DNA of 47,255 bases from positions 1 through 47,255 of the forward strand of contig JADJFE010000021.1 in the NCBI GenBank assembly GCA_016708725.1, given 5' to 3'. The notes beneath the pieces are model-generated. The model was not told the origin of the DNA and did no database searches. It worked only from the letters and a program-made list of their open reading frames with translations. Source of the DNA: Candidatus Aalborgicola bjergmarkensis. GTDB taxonomy: Bacteria; Pseudomonadota; Gammaproteobacteria; Burkholderiales; Burkholderiaceae_C. Shown here piece after piece: positions 1-7,981 of this stretch (within the stretch, counting starts at the first letter, position 1; each line of letters begins with the position of its first letter). Both the position numbers and the translations under genes were made by a program.

Positions 1-145
1 TGTAGCCGGTGCTATCCGCCCAGGCCCACCAGACCACGGCCAGGCCAAAGGGGGAGAGCACGATCCACCATTCCCAGGCCGCGACGGGTCCAATTTCCAG
101 ATATTTCATGACCATAAAAATCAGGCCAAAACCGACAAAATACAT
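1..145 (-). CDS. Small Trp-rich protein (partial, 3' end off the left edge)
   Basis: The minus strand reads from an ATG at 143-145 through 48 codons to the window edge with no stop. The peptide starts MYFVGFGLIFMVMKYLEIGP and continues with EWWIVLSPFGLAVVWWAWAD. It has one hydrophobic segment, six tryptophans clustered in residues 24-42, then a polar stretch. This matches from memory the short 'small Trp-rich protein' family of Burkholderiales (TIGR04438-like), which ends in a Lys/Arg-rich tail that would lie outside the window. AAAGG lies 6 bases before the ATG. It begins 30 bases after the acs stop on the same strand, so it may be the last gene of that unit. The function of the family is unknown. 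Confidence 0.75.
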   Translation of the reverse strand, partial: MYFVGFGLIFMVMKYLEIGPVAAWEWWIVLSPFGLAVVWWAWADSTGY

Positions 146-174
146 GGCAAACCTTTCGTTGCTAAAAATTGGTA

Positions 175-2181
175 TCAATACACCTGCCCGAGCTGGTCGA
201 GGATGGCCGGATTTTCCAGGGTCGAGGTGTCCTGGGTGATGGCCTCGCCCTTGGCCAGTGCACGCAGCAAGCGGCGCATGATCTTACCGGAACGGGTCTT
301 GGGCAGGTTTTCACCGAAGCGGATGTCGCGCGGTTTGGCAATCGGGCCAATTTCCTTGGCGACCCAGTCGCGCAGCTCCTTGGCCAATGCCTGGGCTTCG
401 GCACCGCTGGGGCGTGCGCGTTTGAGCACGACAAAGGCACAGATGGCCTCGCCGGTGAGATCATCGGGACGGCCAACCACGGCGGCTTCGGCGACCAGAT
501 CGGATTTGGCGACCAGGGCGGATTCAATTTCCATGGTGCCCATGCGGTGCCCCGAGACGTTGAGCACGTCGTCGATACGGCCAGTGATGCGGTAGTAACC
601 CCGATCCACGCTGCGCACGGCGCCGTCACCCGCCAGATACATGGTGCCGCCCATTTCGGCTGGGAAATAACTGTTTTTAAAGCGTTGCGGGTCGCCCCAG
701 ATGGTGCGGATCATCGAAGGCCAGGGGCGCTTGATTACCAGAATGCCGCCGGTGCCGTTGGGAATATCATGCCCGGCTTCATCAACGATAGCGGCCATGA
801 TGCCCGGCAAGGGCAATGTGCAGCTGCCGGGAACCAGCGGGGTGGCGCCGGGCAGAGGGGTCATCATGTGGCCGCCGGTTTCGGTTTGCCAGAAGGTATC
901 GACAATGGGGCAGTTTTCGCGGCCCACGTTCTTGTAGTACCACATCCAGGCTTCCGGGTTGATGGGCTCGCCCACCGAACCCAGGATGCGCAGGCTGGAG
1001 AGGTCAAAGCGATCCGGGTGTATGTCCGGGTTGGCCTCGGCGGCCTTGATCAAGGAGCGGATGGCGGTGGGGGCGGTGTAGAAAATGCTGCATTTGTGGC
1101 GCTCGATCATCTGCCAGAAGCGCCCGGCATGCGGGAACGTGGGGATGCCTTCGAACATGACTTGCGTGGCCCCGGCGGCCAGCGGGCCATAGGCGACATA
1201 GGTGTGGCCGGTGATCCAGCCGATGTCGGCGGTGCACCAGAACACGTCGCTGGGCTGAAGATCAAAGGTCCAGTCCATCGTGAGCTTGGCCCACAGCAGA
1301 TAGCCGCCCGTGGAGTGCTGCACGCCCTTGGGCTTACCCGTGGAGCCGGAGGTGTAGAGGATAAAGAGCGGGTGTTCGGCATTGACGGGAACAGCGGGAC
1401 AGTCACTGCTTTGCCCGGCCAGGACTTCCGTAAAGGTTTTGTCGCGTCCGGCGACCATGGCGCAGGCCGTGGTGGTGCGCTGGTAGACAAAAACAGTTTT
1501 GATCGACTCGCAACCACCCAGACCCAGCGCTTCATCGACAATGGCTTTCAGCGGCAACTCCTTGCCGCCGCGCATCTGGTAGTTGGCGGTAATCACGGCC
1601 ACGGCACCGGCGTCAATGATGCGCTCTTGCAGCGATTTGGCCGAAAAACCGCCAAACACCACGCTGTGTGTGGCACCAATGCGCGCACATGCCTGCATGG
1701 CAACCACACCTTCCACCGTCATGGGCATGTAGATCAGCACGCGGTCGCCTTGCTGGATACCATGGGCCTTGAGTGCATTGGCAAACTGGCCAACGCGCGC
1801 CAGCAGTTCCTTGTAGGTAATGGTGCTGACGCTGCCGTCGTCGGCCTCAAAAATGATGGCGGTCTTGTTTTCAACCGGCGTGCCCATGTGCTTGTCCAGG
1901 CAGTTGGCCGAGGCGTTGAGTTCGCCGTCGTCAAACCATTGGTAAAACGGCGCGTTCGACTCGTCCAGCGTGCGGGTAAAGGGTTTGCTCCAGACCACGT
2001 GTTCGCGTGCCAGCCGGGCCCAGAATGCCTCAAAATCGCGTTCAGCTTCGGCACACAGCGCGTAGTAGGCATCCATACCGGAAATGCGCGCACGCTGCAC
2101 ACACGCTTCGCTGGGCGGAAATACCCGGTTTTCAACCAGGATGGACTCGATACCGGACTGTTGTTCGCTTATGGCACTCAT
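175..2181 (-). CDS. acs: Acetyl-CoA synthetase (AMP-forming)
   Basis: It activates acetate (or a related short acid) with ATP to acetyl-AMP and then forms acetyl-CoA in the cytoplasm, feeding acetate into central metabolism. The 668-residue protein has the usual family length. Visible motifs are the phosphate-binding loop YTSGSTGKPKGV, the adenine and acyl-pocket region DTFWQTETGGHMMTPLPG, the hinge GRIDDVLNVSGHRMGT, and the C-terminal lysine loop KTRSGKIMRRLL, the lysine that is typically acetylated for regulation. The start is decided by a strong AAAGGAG Shine-Dalgarno sequence 8 bases upstream of ATG 2179-2181. It is divergent from the yqhA-like gene and followed by the small Trp-rich protein. 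A propionyl-CoA synthetase is less likely because the acyl-pocket tryptophan context (VDTFWQTE) is that of Acs. Confidence 0.95.
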   Translation of the reverse strand: MSAISEQQSGIESILVENRVFPPSEACVQRARISGMDAYYALCAEAERDFEAFWARLAREHVVWSKPFTRTLDESNAPFYQWFDDGELNASANCLDKHMGTPVENKTAIIFEADDGSVSTITYKELLARVGQFANALKAHGIQQGDRVLIYMPMTVEGVVAMQACARIGATHSVVFGGFSAKSLQERIIDAGAVAVITANYQMRGGKELPLKAIVDEALGLGGCESIKTVFVYQRTTTACAMVAGRDKTFTEVLAGQSSDCPAVPVNAEHPLFILYTSGSTGKPKGVQHSTGGYLLWAKLTMDWTFDLQPSDVFWCTADIGWITGHTYVAYGPLAAGATQVMFEGIPTFPHAGRFWQMIERHKCSIFYTAPTAIRSLIKAAEANPDIHPDRFDLSSLRILGSVGEPINPEAWMWYYKNVGRENCPIVDTFWQTETGGHMMTPLPGATPLVPGSCTLPLPGIMAAIVDEAGHDIPNGTGGILVIKRPWPSMIRTIWGDPQRFKNSYFPAEMGGTMYLAGDGAVRSVDRGYYRITGRIDDVLNVSGHRMGTMEIESALVAKSDLVAEAAVVGRPDDLTGEAICAFVVLKRARPSGAEAQALAKELRDWVAKEIGPIAKPRDIRFGENLPKTRSGKIMRRLLRALAKGEAITQDTSTLENPAILDQLGQVY

Positions 2182-2197
2182 GGGTTAATCTCCTTTA

Positions 2198-2221
2198 ATT
2201 GGTAAAAATATTGGTAAAAAT
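2198..2221. repeat. Perfect 12-bp tandem duplication upstream of acs
   Basis: ATTGGTAAAAAT occurs twice back to back in the divergent acs / yqhA-like intergenic region (2182-2297), 17 bases upstream of the acs start codon. It sits where the acs promoter or leader would lie and could be a duplicated operator or a simple slippage product. No clear -35/-10 pair can be assigned with confidence. Confidence 0.7.
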
Positions 2222-2297
2222 GTACTGGATTATTGGCTACAACGACGAAAGGGATATGCCTTCTACAATTACCCGCTTCGACACCCGAGTATTTTCC

Positions 2298-2891
2298 ATG
2301 AACACGCCTTCGCCAACCGAGCCACCCCGCCTGCGCCCCTTGCCCCGTCTTATTTTTGCCAGCCGCTGGCTGCAGTTGCCACTGTACCTGGGTTTGATCG
2401 CAGCCCAGTGTGTTTATGTATTTCATTTTTGGGTGGAGCTGGTGCATTTGCTCGAAGCAGCATTTGGCAATCAGGCAGCATTGCAAGCCCTGGTTACCGG
2501 CATTGGCTACAAGGAAACCGTGCCAAGCAGCGGTTTGAATGAAACCATCATCATGCTGGTGGTCCTGGGTTTGATTGATGTGGTCATGATTTCGAATCTG
2601 CTCATCATGGTGATCATCGGTGGTTATGAAACCTTTGTCAGCCGCTTGGACCTTGATGGTCACCCGGATCAACCCGAATGGCTCAGTCACGTGAACGCCT
2701 CAGTTCTCAAGGTCAAGCTGGCCACTGCCATCATCGGCATCAGCTCCATCCACCTGCTCAAGACCTTCATCAACGCCGCTGCGTACGATGAAAAGGTGCT
2801 GATTGCCCAAACTGCCATCCACATCACTTTTTTAGTGTCCGCGATAGCCATTGCTTACACCGACCGTTTGATGTCACATCCACAAAAATAA
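2298..2891 (+). CDS. UPF0114 (YqhA-type) inner-membrane protein
   Basis: A 197-residue integral membrane protein resembling the UPF0114/YqhA family (TIGR00645). Hydrophobic segments fall around residues 22-48, 82-108, 134-156 and 167-190. The typical family stretch is GLIDVVMISNLLIMVIIGGY followed by ETFVSR and a short DGHPDQPEWL loop. The ATG at 2298 is preferred over the open frame beginning at 2199, because the extra 33 residues are not membrane-like and run through the acs promoter region. It lies 12 bases before the SNF2 gene and is probably co-transcribed with it. No biochemical function is established for the family. Confidence 0.85.
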   Translation: MNTPSPTEPPRLRPLPRLIFASRWLQLPLYLGLIAAQCVYVFHFWVELVHLLEAAFGNQAALQALVTGIGYKETVPSSGLNETIIMLVVLGLIDVVMISNLLIMVIIGGYETFVSRLDLDGHPDQPEWLSHVNASVLKVKLATAIIGISSIHLLKTFINAAAYDEKVLIAQTAIHITFLVSAIAIAYTDRLMSHPQK

Positions 2892-2903
2892 CGGGCACTG
2901 ACC

Positions 2904-5900
2904 ATGACGGCACAAAACCTGATGGAGCGCTTCAATCTTTTGCCCGAGAGCTTGAAAATGGTGGTTACCATGTTGGCGCTGGTAGGAGTTCCAACCAGAA
3001 AAACCCGTTTGTTTCAATACCTGAGCGCTGCGGGCATCAAATCGGGTGACGGGAAAAGCTATACCAATGCAACATTTGGAGCTGTCCTGAAGGATTTGGT
3101 GGAGCAGGGATTGGTGCAAGAAGGGGATGATGGATTCCAGTGCGTGCCAGTTGTGCAAACACCGGCCTTGCTGGAGCTCAAGGAGCCGCACGGTTTGCGA
3201 AAAATGTGCAATGCCGTTGAGAAAATTGATGAGGTGCGAACCTACTACGGCAATCACTTTTATGTGTCGAGCTTTGACATGGGTTTGTTACATCTGCGCA
3301 TGGCCTTGCTGCGCCAGGATGATCCATCCAAGGTGCATCAGTGGCTGGAGCTTTGCATGGAAAAGCGGGCTAAACGTCAGCATCCCTACATTCAGATGTT
3401 TGACCGGCCATTTGATGCCAGGCTGGTGGCGCTTTTGCATCCCGAGGTTCGCCAGGATGTGTTAGGCGTCTTGTTGCCCGATGCGCTTGATTACCCATCG
3501 GAAACAACCCTGGAATTACTCCAGGCGGCGCAGCAGAGCATTGTCTCGTCGCCCCAGGCGCCACGCAAAATGGTTTCGGCACTGGTGGAAAACTATTTGC
3601 TGCGTGCGCAACTGGACCAGATTACGGAACTGGTGCGCTCCGGGAGTAATGACATTTTCCAGGCGGTGGCAAGCGCGGTTGTGCTGATGGGTGGCGACCA
3701 GAACGGGGCTCTTGCCGGTTTTGAAGAAGCGCTCAAGACCTTGCGCAAGGAGGCCGGTAAACGCACTGCCATTTTTGATGAATTGCAGGGCATCTTGTAT
3801 GTGCTTACCCTGTTGCGCAGCAAGGATGCCGCGCTGAAAAAGAAGGCAAAAACCTATGCTGACATAGCACAGCATCAAATCAGCGCTGGCCACTATTCCT
3901 TTGTCTATCTGGGCTTTCTGTGTCTGGTACATGATGGTTTGCAACAAGCCGAAGGATTCCAGGTCTTACCCAAACCGAACACATCCCTGGCAACCTTGAT
4001 GTATCACCTGGTCAAGTACTGGTTGGCGTTGCCGCGAACACCGGCAGAGTCTAGTCAACTGACTGAACTGGTGGTGCAAGCCGAGAAGATGGGCTGGTTT
4101 TTTATTGCTGCGCAGGCAGCTGATGTGCTGGGGCGCACTAAAAATGATAGTGGTGCGCGCCACGCCGAGCGTGCCGCTGCATGGTTCAAGCAGTTCAAAC
4201 TGGTGCCGATGGCCGACTGGTTTGAGCGCCAGGAACCTTGGCAGCGGCAGCTTGCGGCGCTTGCTGGTTTGGTGGGGGCTGGTAGCGGTGGCGCGGTAGC
4301 GACCGCCGCGCAGACGCGCATGGTCTGGCAACTCACTATGGGTGGCGGTTTCTCCGTGCATGTGACGCCGCGTGAGCAAAAACGCAAGGGAAACGGTGCC
4401 TGGACTTCCGGTCGGGCGGTGGCGATCAAGCGTTTGTACGAGGAAATCGCATCCTTCGATTTTTTGAACGAGCAGGACAAGCGTGCCTGTGCTGCCATCC
4501 GCAAAGTCCAGGGCAGTGGCTACTATTCCTACGCCGAATACGAACTGCGACACGCGCAGGCCTTGTTTGCGTTGATTGGCCACCCGGCGGTGTCCTGGGA
4601 AGACAATCCCACCATTCGTGTGGAAGTCGTGCGCGGCGAACCCGAATTGCTCATCAAGAAGACGGGCAAAGACATGCTGACATTGAGTTTGCAGCCCGAT
4701 CTGGCCCATGCGGTTGACGGTTTCGTGGTTTTCAAGGAAACGCCGACCAAGGTGCGCGTGGTCCAGATCACCGATGAACACAGGCGTATTGGTGCCATTC
4801 TGGGTCAATCCCTGACGCTGCCAGCGCGGGCCAAGGAGATGCTGCTGGACGCCATTTCGGCGATTTCAACCTTGATTACCGTTCAGTCGGATGTCGATGT
4901 GCTGCCGTCGAACGTCGAATCGGTCGAAGCGGATGCACGCTTGCACCTGCATCTGTTGCCGCACGGTGAGGGGCTCAAACTGCATCTTCTGGTGCGCCCC
5001 TTTACCCACGATGGCCCCTACTATCCCCCTGGGGTTGGTACCGAAACCGTCATTGCCGAAATTGATGGCAAACCCTTGCAGGCACGGCGCAATCTGGCTG
5101 ACGAGACCCAGGCGCGTAAGGAACTGATGGCGCGTTGTCCGGTACTGGCGCAAGCCCCGATCCACCACGGTGAAACCACCATTGACGATCCGGCAGATTG
5201 CCTGGAACTCCTGTTGCAGTTGCAGCAGCAAACCGAAAATCTGAGTCTGGTATTGGCCTGGCCCGAAGGCGAAAAATTCAGGGTGAGCCGTGAACTCGGT
5301 GCGAAAAACTTTTCCATGTCGATCAAACGCAACATGGACTGGTTTGCCGCCGAGGGTGAATTGACTATCGACAATGGGCAGGTGGTCAGCCTGATGCAAC
5401 TGCTGGAGCTCAGTGCCCAGGCGCGCGGGCGTTTCATCCCACTGGGCGACAACCAGTTTCTGGCGTTGACCGAAGATTTTCGCCGCCGTCTGGATGATTT
5501 ACGCGCTTTCAGCCAGACAGCATCTGGCGGGGTGCGTGTGCATGCCTTGGCTTCGGGGGCTTTGGAAGAGTTGGCCGAAGTTGCTGCCAAGACCAAGGCC
5601 GACAAGCACTGGAAGGAGCATCTCCAGCGTCTGCGCGAACTCGATACCTTGCAGCCGGTGCTGCCGCAGACCTTGCAGGCTGATCTGCGCGACTACCAGC
5701 TCACGGGCTTTCAGTGGTTGTGCCGTCTGGCGCATTGGGGGGTGGGGGCTTGTCTGGCAGACGATATGGGTCTTGGCAAAACCCTCCAGGCTTTGGCCCT
5801 GCTGCTGGCACGTGCAGCGGATGGGCCAGCCCTGGTGGTGGCGCCGACTTCGGTGTGCATGAATTGGCTGAGCGAAGTCGCACGTTTTGCGCCGACCCTC

Positions 5901-7073
5901 AATGTCATATTGTTCGGCGCAGGGGATCGCAGTGCCGCACTGAACGATCTCAAGCCTTTTGATCTGGTGGTGTGCAGTTACGGATTGTTGCAAAACGAAA
6001 ATGAGCGCTTTGCCGCCGTTCAATGGCACACCGTTGTATTGGATGAAGCACAGGCGATCAAGAATTTCCAGACCAAGCGCTCGCAGGCGGCAATGGCCCT
6101 GGTGAGCAACTTTCGCCTGATCTGCTCGGGCACGCCGCTGGAAAACCATCTGGGGGAGTTGTGGAATCTGTTTCGTTTCATCAACCCAGGCTTGCTGGGG
6201 TCGCTGGAACATTTCAACGAGCGTTATGCGGGTCCCATTGAGCGTTTGCAAGACACCCAGGCGCGTAACCGTTTGCGCCGCCTGATCCAGCCCTTCATCC
6301 TGCGCCGCACCAAAACCGAAGTGCTGTCCGAATTGCCAGCGCGTACCGAAATTGTGCGCCAGGTCGAGTTGTCGGCGGAAGAGTCTGCGTTGTATGAAGC
6401 ATTGCGCCGCGAGGCACTGGAGCGTTTGGCTAACGCAGATGCAGATGGGAATGCCGGGCAGCGGCATATCCAGATTCTGGCTGAAATCATGAAGCTGCGC
6501 CGTGCCTGCTGCAACCCGCAACTGGTGGCTCCCAAGCTGGGTTTGTCCAGCAGCAAACTGGCGGCATTTGGTGAACTGCTCGACGAGTTACTGGCCAATC
6601 GCCACAAGGCGCTGGTGTTCAGCCAGTTTGTGGACCATTTGAGCCTGATCCGGGAGTATCTGGATACGCGCGGCGTGCGCTACCAGTATCTGGATGGTGC
6701 CACCCCGATGCAGGAGCGCAAGGTGCGGGTCGATGCTTTTCAGGCGGGTGTAGGTGATGTATTCCTTATCAGCCTCAAGGCGGGCGGCACCGGACTGAAT
6801 CTGACCGCTGCCGACTATGTGATCCACATGGACCCGTGGTGGAATCCGGCGGTTGAAGACCAGGCCTCGGATCGCGCCCACCGCATTGGCCAAACCCGCC
6901 CGGTCACGATCTACCGCCTGGTTGCCCGCCAGACCATCGAGGAAAAAATCGTCGATCTGCACCAGCACAAACGTGCCCTGGCCGACAGTCTGCTCGAAGG
7001 CAGTGATCTGGCTGGCAAGATGTCCACCGACGATATGCTGGCGCTACTGCAGGAAGAAATGCGGGCACAATAG
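2904..7073 (+). CDS. SNF2-family DEAD/DEAH-type helicase, 1389 residues
   Basis: A large ATP-dependent DNA translocase. The C-terminal ~480 residues form a complete SNF2 motor: Walker A DDMGLGKT at 953-960, motif II DEAQ at 1047-1050, the SNF2 signature GTPLENHLGELWNLF, and the helicase C lobe with KAGGTGLNLTAADYVIHMDPWWNP and motif VI QASDRAHRIGQ near 1320-1330. The first ~900 residues contain no motif I recognise. They begin with a winged-helix-like stretch and later have helical, repeat-like character, and probably form substrate- or partner-binding regions. Bacterial SNF2 proteins include RapA-like RNA polymerase recyclers and defence-associated motors; the length and N-terminus do not match RapA. 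The start has only a weak ribosome site. The moxR-like gene starts 47 bases downstream. Confidence 0.9.
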   Translation: MTAQNLMERFNLLPESLKMVVTMLALVGVPTRKTRLFQYLSAAGIKSGDGKSYTNATFGAVLKDLVEQGLVQEGDDGFQCVPVVQTPALLELKEPHGLRKMCNAVEKIDEVRTYYGNHFYVSSFDMGLLHLRMALLRQDDPSKVHQWLELCMEKRAKRQHPYIQMFDRPFDARLVALLHPEVRQDVLGVLLPDALDYPSETTLELLQAAQQSIVSSPQAPRKMVSALVENYLLRAQLDQITELVRSGSNDIFQAVASAVVLMGGDQNGALAGFEEALKTLRKEAGKRTAIFDELQGILYVLTLLRSKDAALKKKAKTYADIAQHQISAGHYSFVYLGFLCLVHDGLQQAEGFQVLPKPNTSLATLMYHLVKYWLALPRTPAESSQLTELVVQAEKMGWFFIAAQAADVLGRTKNDSGARHAERAAAWFKQFKLVPMADWFERQEPWQRQLAALAGLVGAGSGGAVATAAQTRMVWQLTMGGGFSVHVTPREQKRKGNGAWTSGRAVAIKRLYEEIASFDFLNEQDKRACAAIRKVQGSGYYSYAEYELRHAQALFALIGHPAVSWEDNPTIRVEVVRGEPELLIKKTGKDMLTLSLQPDLAHAVDGFVVFKETPTKVRVVQITDEHRRIGAILGQSLTLPARAKEMLLDAISAISTLITVQSDVDVLPSNVESVEADARLHLHLLPHGEGLKLHLLVRPFTHDGPYYPPGVGTETVIAEIDGKPLQARRNLADETQARKELMARCPVLAQAPIHHGETTIDDPADCLELLLQLQQQTENLSLVLAWPEGEKFRVSRELGAKNFSMSIKRNMDWFAAEGELTIDNGQVVSLMQLLELSAQARGRFIPLGDNQFLALTEDFRRRLDDLRAFSQTASGGVRVHALASGALEELAEVAAKTKADKHWKEHLQRLRELDTLQPVLPQTLQADLRDYQLTGFQWLCRLAHWGVGACLADDMGLGKTLQALALLLARAADGPALVVAPTSVCMNWLSEVARFAPTLNVILFGAGDRSAALNDLKPFDLVVCSYGLLQNENERFAAVQWHTVVLDEAQAIKNFQTKRSQAAMALVSNFRLICSGTPLENHLGELWNLFRFINPGLLGSLEHFNERYAGPIERLQDTQARNRLRRLIQPFILRRTKTEVLSELPARTEIVRQVELSAEESALYEALRREALERLANADADGNAGQRHIQILAEIMKLRRACCNPQLVAPKLGLSSSKLAAFGELLDELLANRHKALVFSQFVDHLSLIREYLDTRGVRYQYLDGATPMQERKVRVDAFQAGVGDVFLISLKAGGTGLNLTAADYVIHMDPWWNPAVEDQASDRAHRIGQTRPVTIYRLVARQTIEEKIVDLHQHKRALADSLLEGSDLAGKMSTDDMLALLQEEMRAQ

Positions 7074-7084
7074 CGACCCCACCA

Positions 7085-7120
7085 ATGACGATGACGATGA
7101 CCACAACCATGACCATGACC
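7085..7120 (+). repeat. ATGACN microsatellite with several in-frame start codons
   Basis: Hexamer-like repeats of ATGACG/ATGACC run directly into the moxR-type gene, giving five in-frame ATGs (Met-Thr repeats) before the conserved MKFHGT start at 7121. The low-complexity tract could change by slippage in units that keep or lose frame, altering the N-terminus or start choice. Confidence 0.7.
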
Positions 7121-7975
7121 ATGAAATTCCACGGAACCAAGAATTACGTCGCCACCCAGGATTTGATGCTGTCGGTCAACGCCTCCATCACCCTGCAACG
7201 CCCCTTGCTGATCAAGGGCGAACCGGGCACCGGCAAGACCATGCTGGCGGAGGAAGTGGCCCAGGCGCTGGGGATGCCTTTGCTGCAATGGCATATCAAA
7301 TCAACCACCAAGGCGCAGCAGGGGCTTTATGAATACGATGCGGTCAGCCGTTTGCGGGACTCACAACTCGCGGGTGTGGATGGTGGCGAGCGTGTGCGGG
7401 ATATTCACAATTACATCATCAAAGGGGTTTTGTGGCAGGCTTTTACTGCCGATACACCGGTAGCGCTCCTGATCGATGAAATTGACAAGGCCGACATTGA
7501 ATTCCCCAACGATCTGCTGCGCGAAATTGACCGCATGGAGTTTTACTGCTATGAAACGCGCCAGCTCATCAAAGCCAGACACCGCCCCCTGGTGTTCATC
7601 ACGTCCAATAACGAAAAAGAGCTACCGGACGCCTTTTTGCGGCGCTGCTTTTTTCACTACATCAAGTTCCCCGATGCCACCACCATGCAAAACATTGTGG
7701 CGGTGCATTTTCCGGGACTTAAAAAAGAGCTGGTCAGCGCTGCCATGAAAACATTCTTTGACGTGCGCAACCTGCCGGGTCTGAAGAAAAAGCCTTCGAC
7801 CAGTGAACTGCTGGACTGGCTCAAATTATTGCTGGCCGAGGATATTCCGCCCGAGGCGCTGCATACCAAGGATGACAAAATGGCCATGCCACCGCTGGTG
7901 GGTGCGCTACTTAAAAACGAGCAGGATGTCACCTTGTTCGAAAAATTGATGTTCATGCAGCGCCACAACCGTTGA
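7121..7975 (+). CDS. MoxR-family AAA ATPase
   Basis: A 284-residue AAA+ ATPase of the MoxR/CoxD type, which act as chaperones that insert cofactors or remodel protein complexes together with von Willebrand-A partner proteins. Walker A is GEPGTGKT (LLIKGEPGTGKTMLAEE), Walker B is ALLIDEIDKAD, sensor 1 is VFITSNNEKELPDAFLRRC, and the conserved HIKSTTKAQQGLYEYDAV stretch is complete. The start at 7121 (MKFHGTKNYVAT) fits the family's usual beginning; upstream Met-Thr codons come from a short DNA repeat. It is followed after 6 bases by the kinase-HDOD gene. No VWA-domain partner gene lies within the window, which is unusual for this subfamily. Confidence 0.9.
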   Translation: MKFHGTKNYVATQDLMLSVNASITLQRPLLIKGEPGTGKTMLAEEVAQALGMPLLQWHIKSTTKAQQGLYEYDAVSRLRDSQLAGVDGGERVRDIHNYIIKGVLWQAFTADTPVALLIDEIDKADIEFPNDLLREIDRMEFYCYETRQLIKARHRPLVFITSNNEKELPDAFLRRCFFHYIKFPDATTMQNIVAVHFPGLKKELVSAAMKTFFDVRNLPGLKKKPSTSELLDWLKLLLAEDIPPEALHTKDDKMAMPPLVGALLKNEQDVTLFEKLMFMQRHNR

Positions 7976-7981
7976 TTGCAC

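Noticed and set aside
169..2205. 678-codon open frame on the plus strand opposite acs
   Set aside because: It is the antisense shadow of a GC-rich gene; the protein is His/Gly/Ala-rich without any family motif, while acs on the minus strand is complete.
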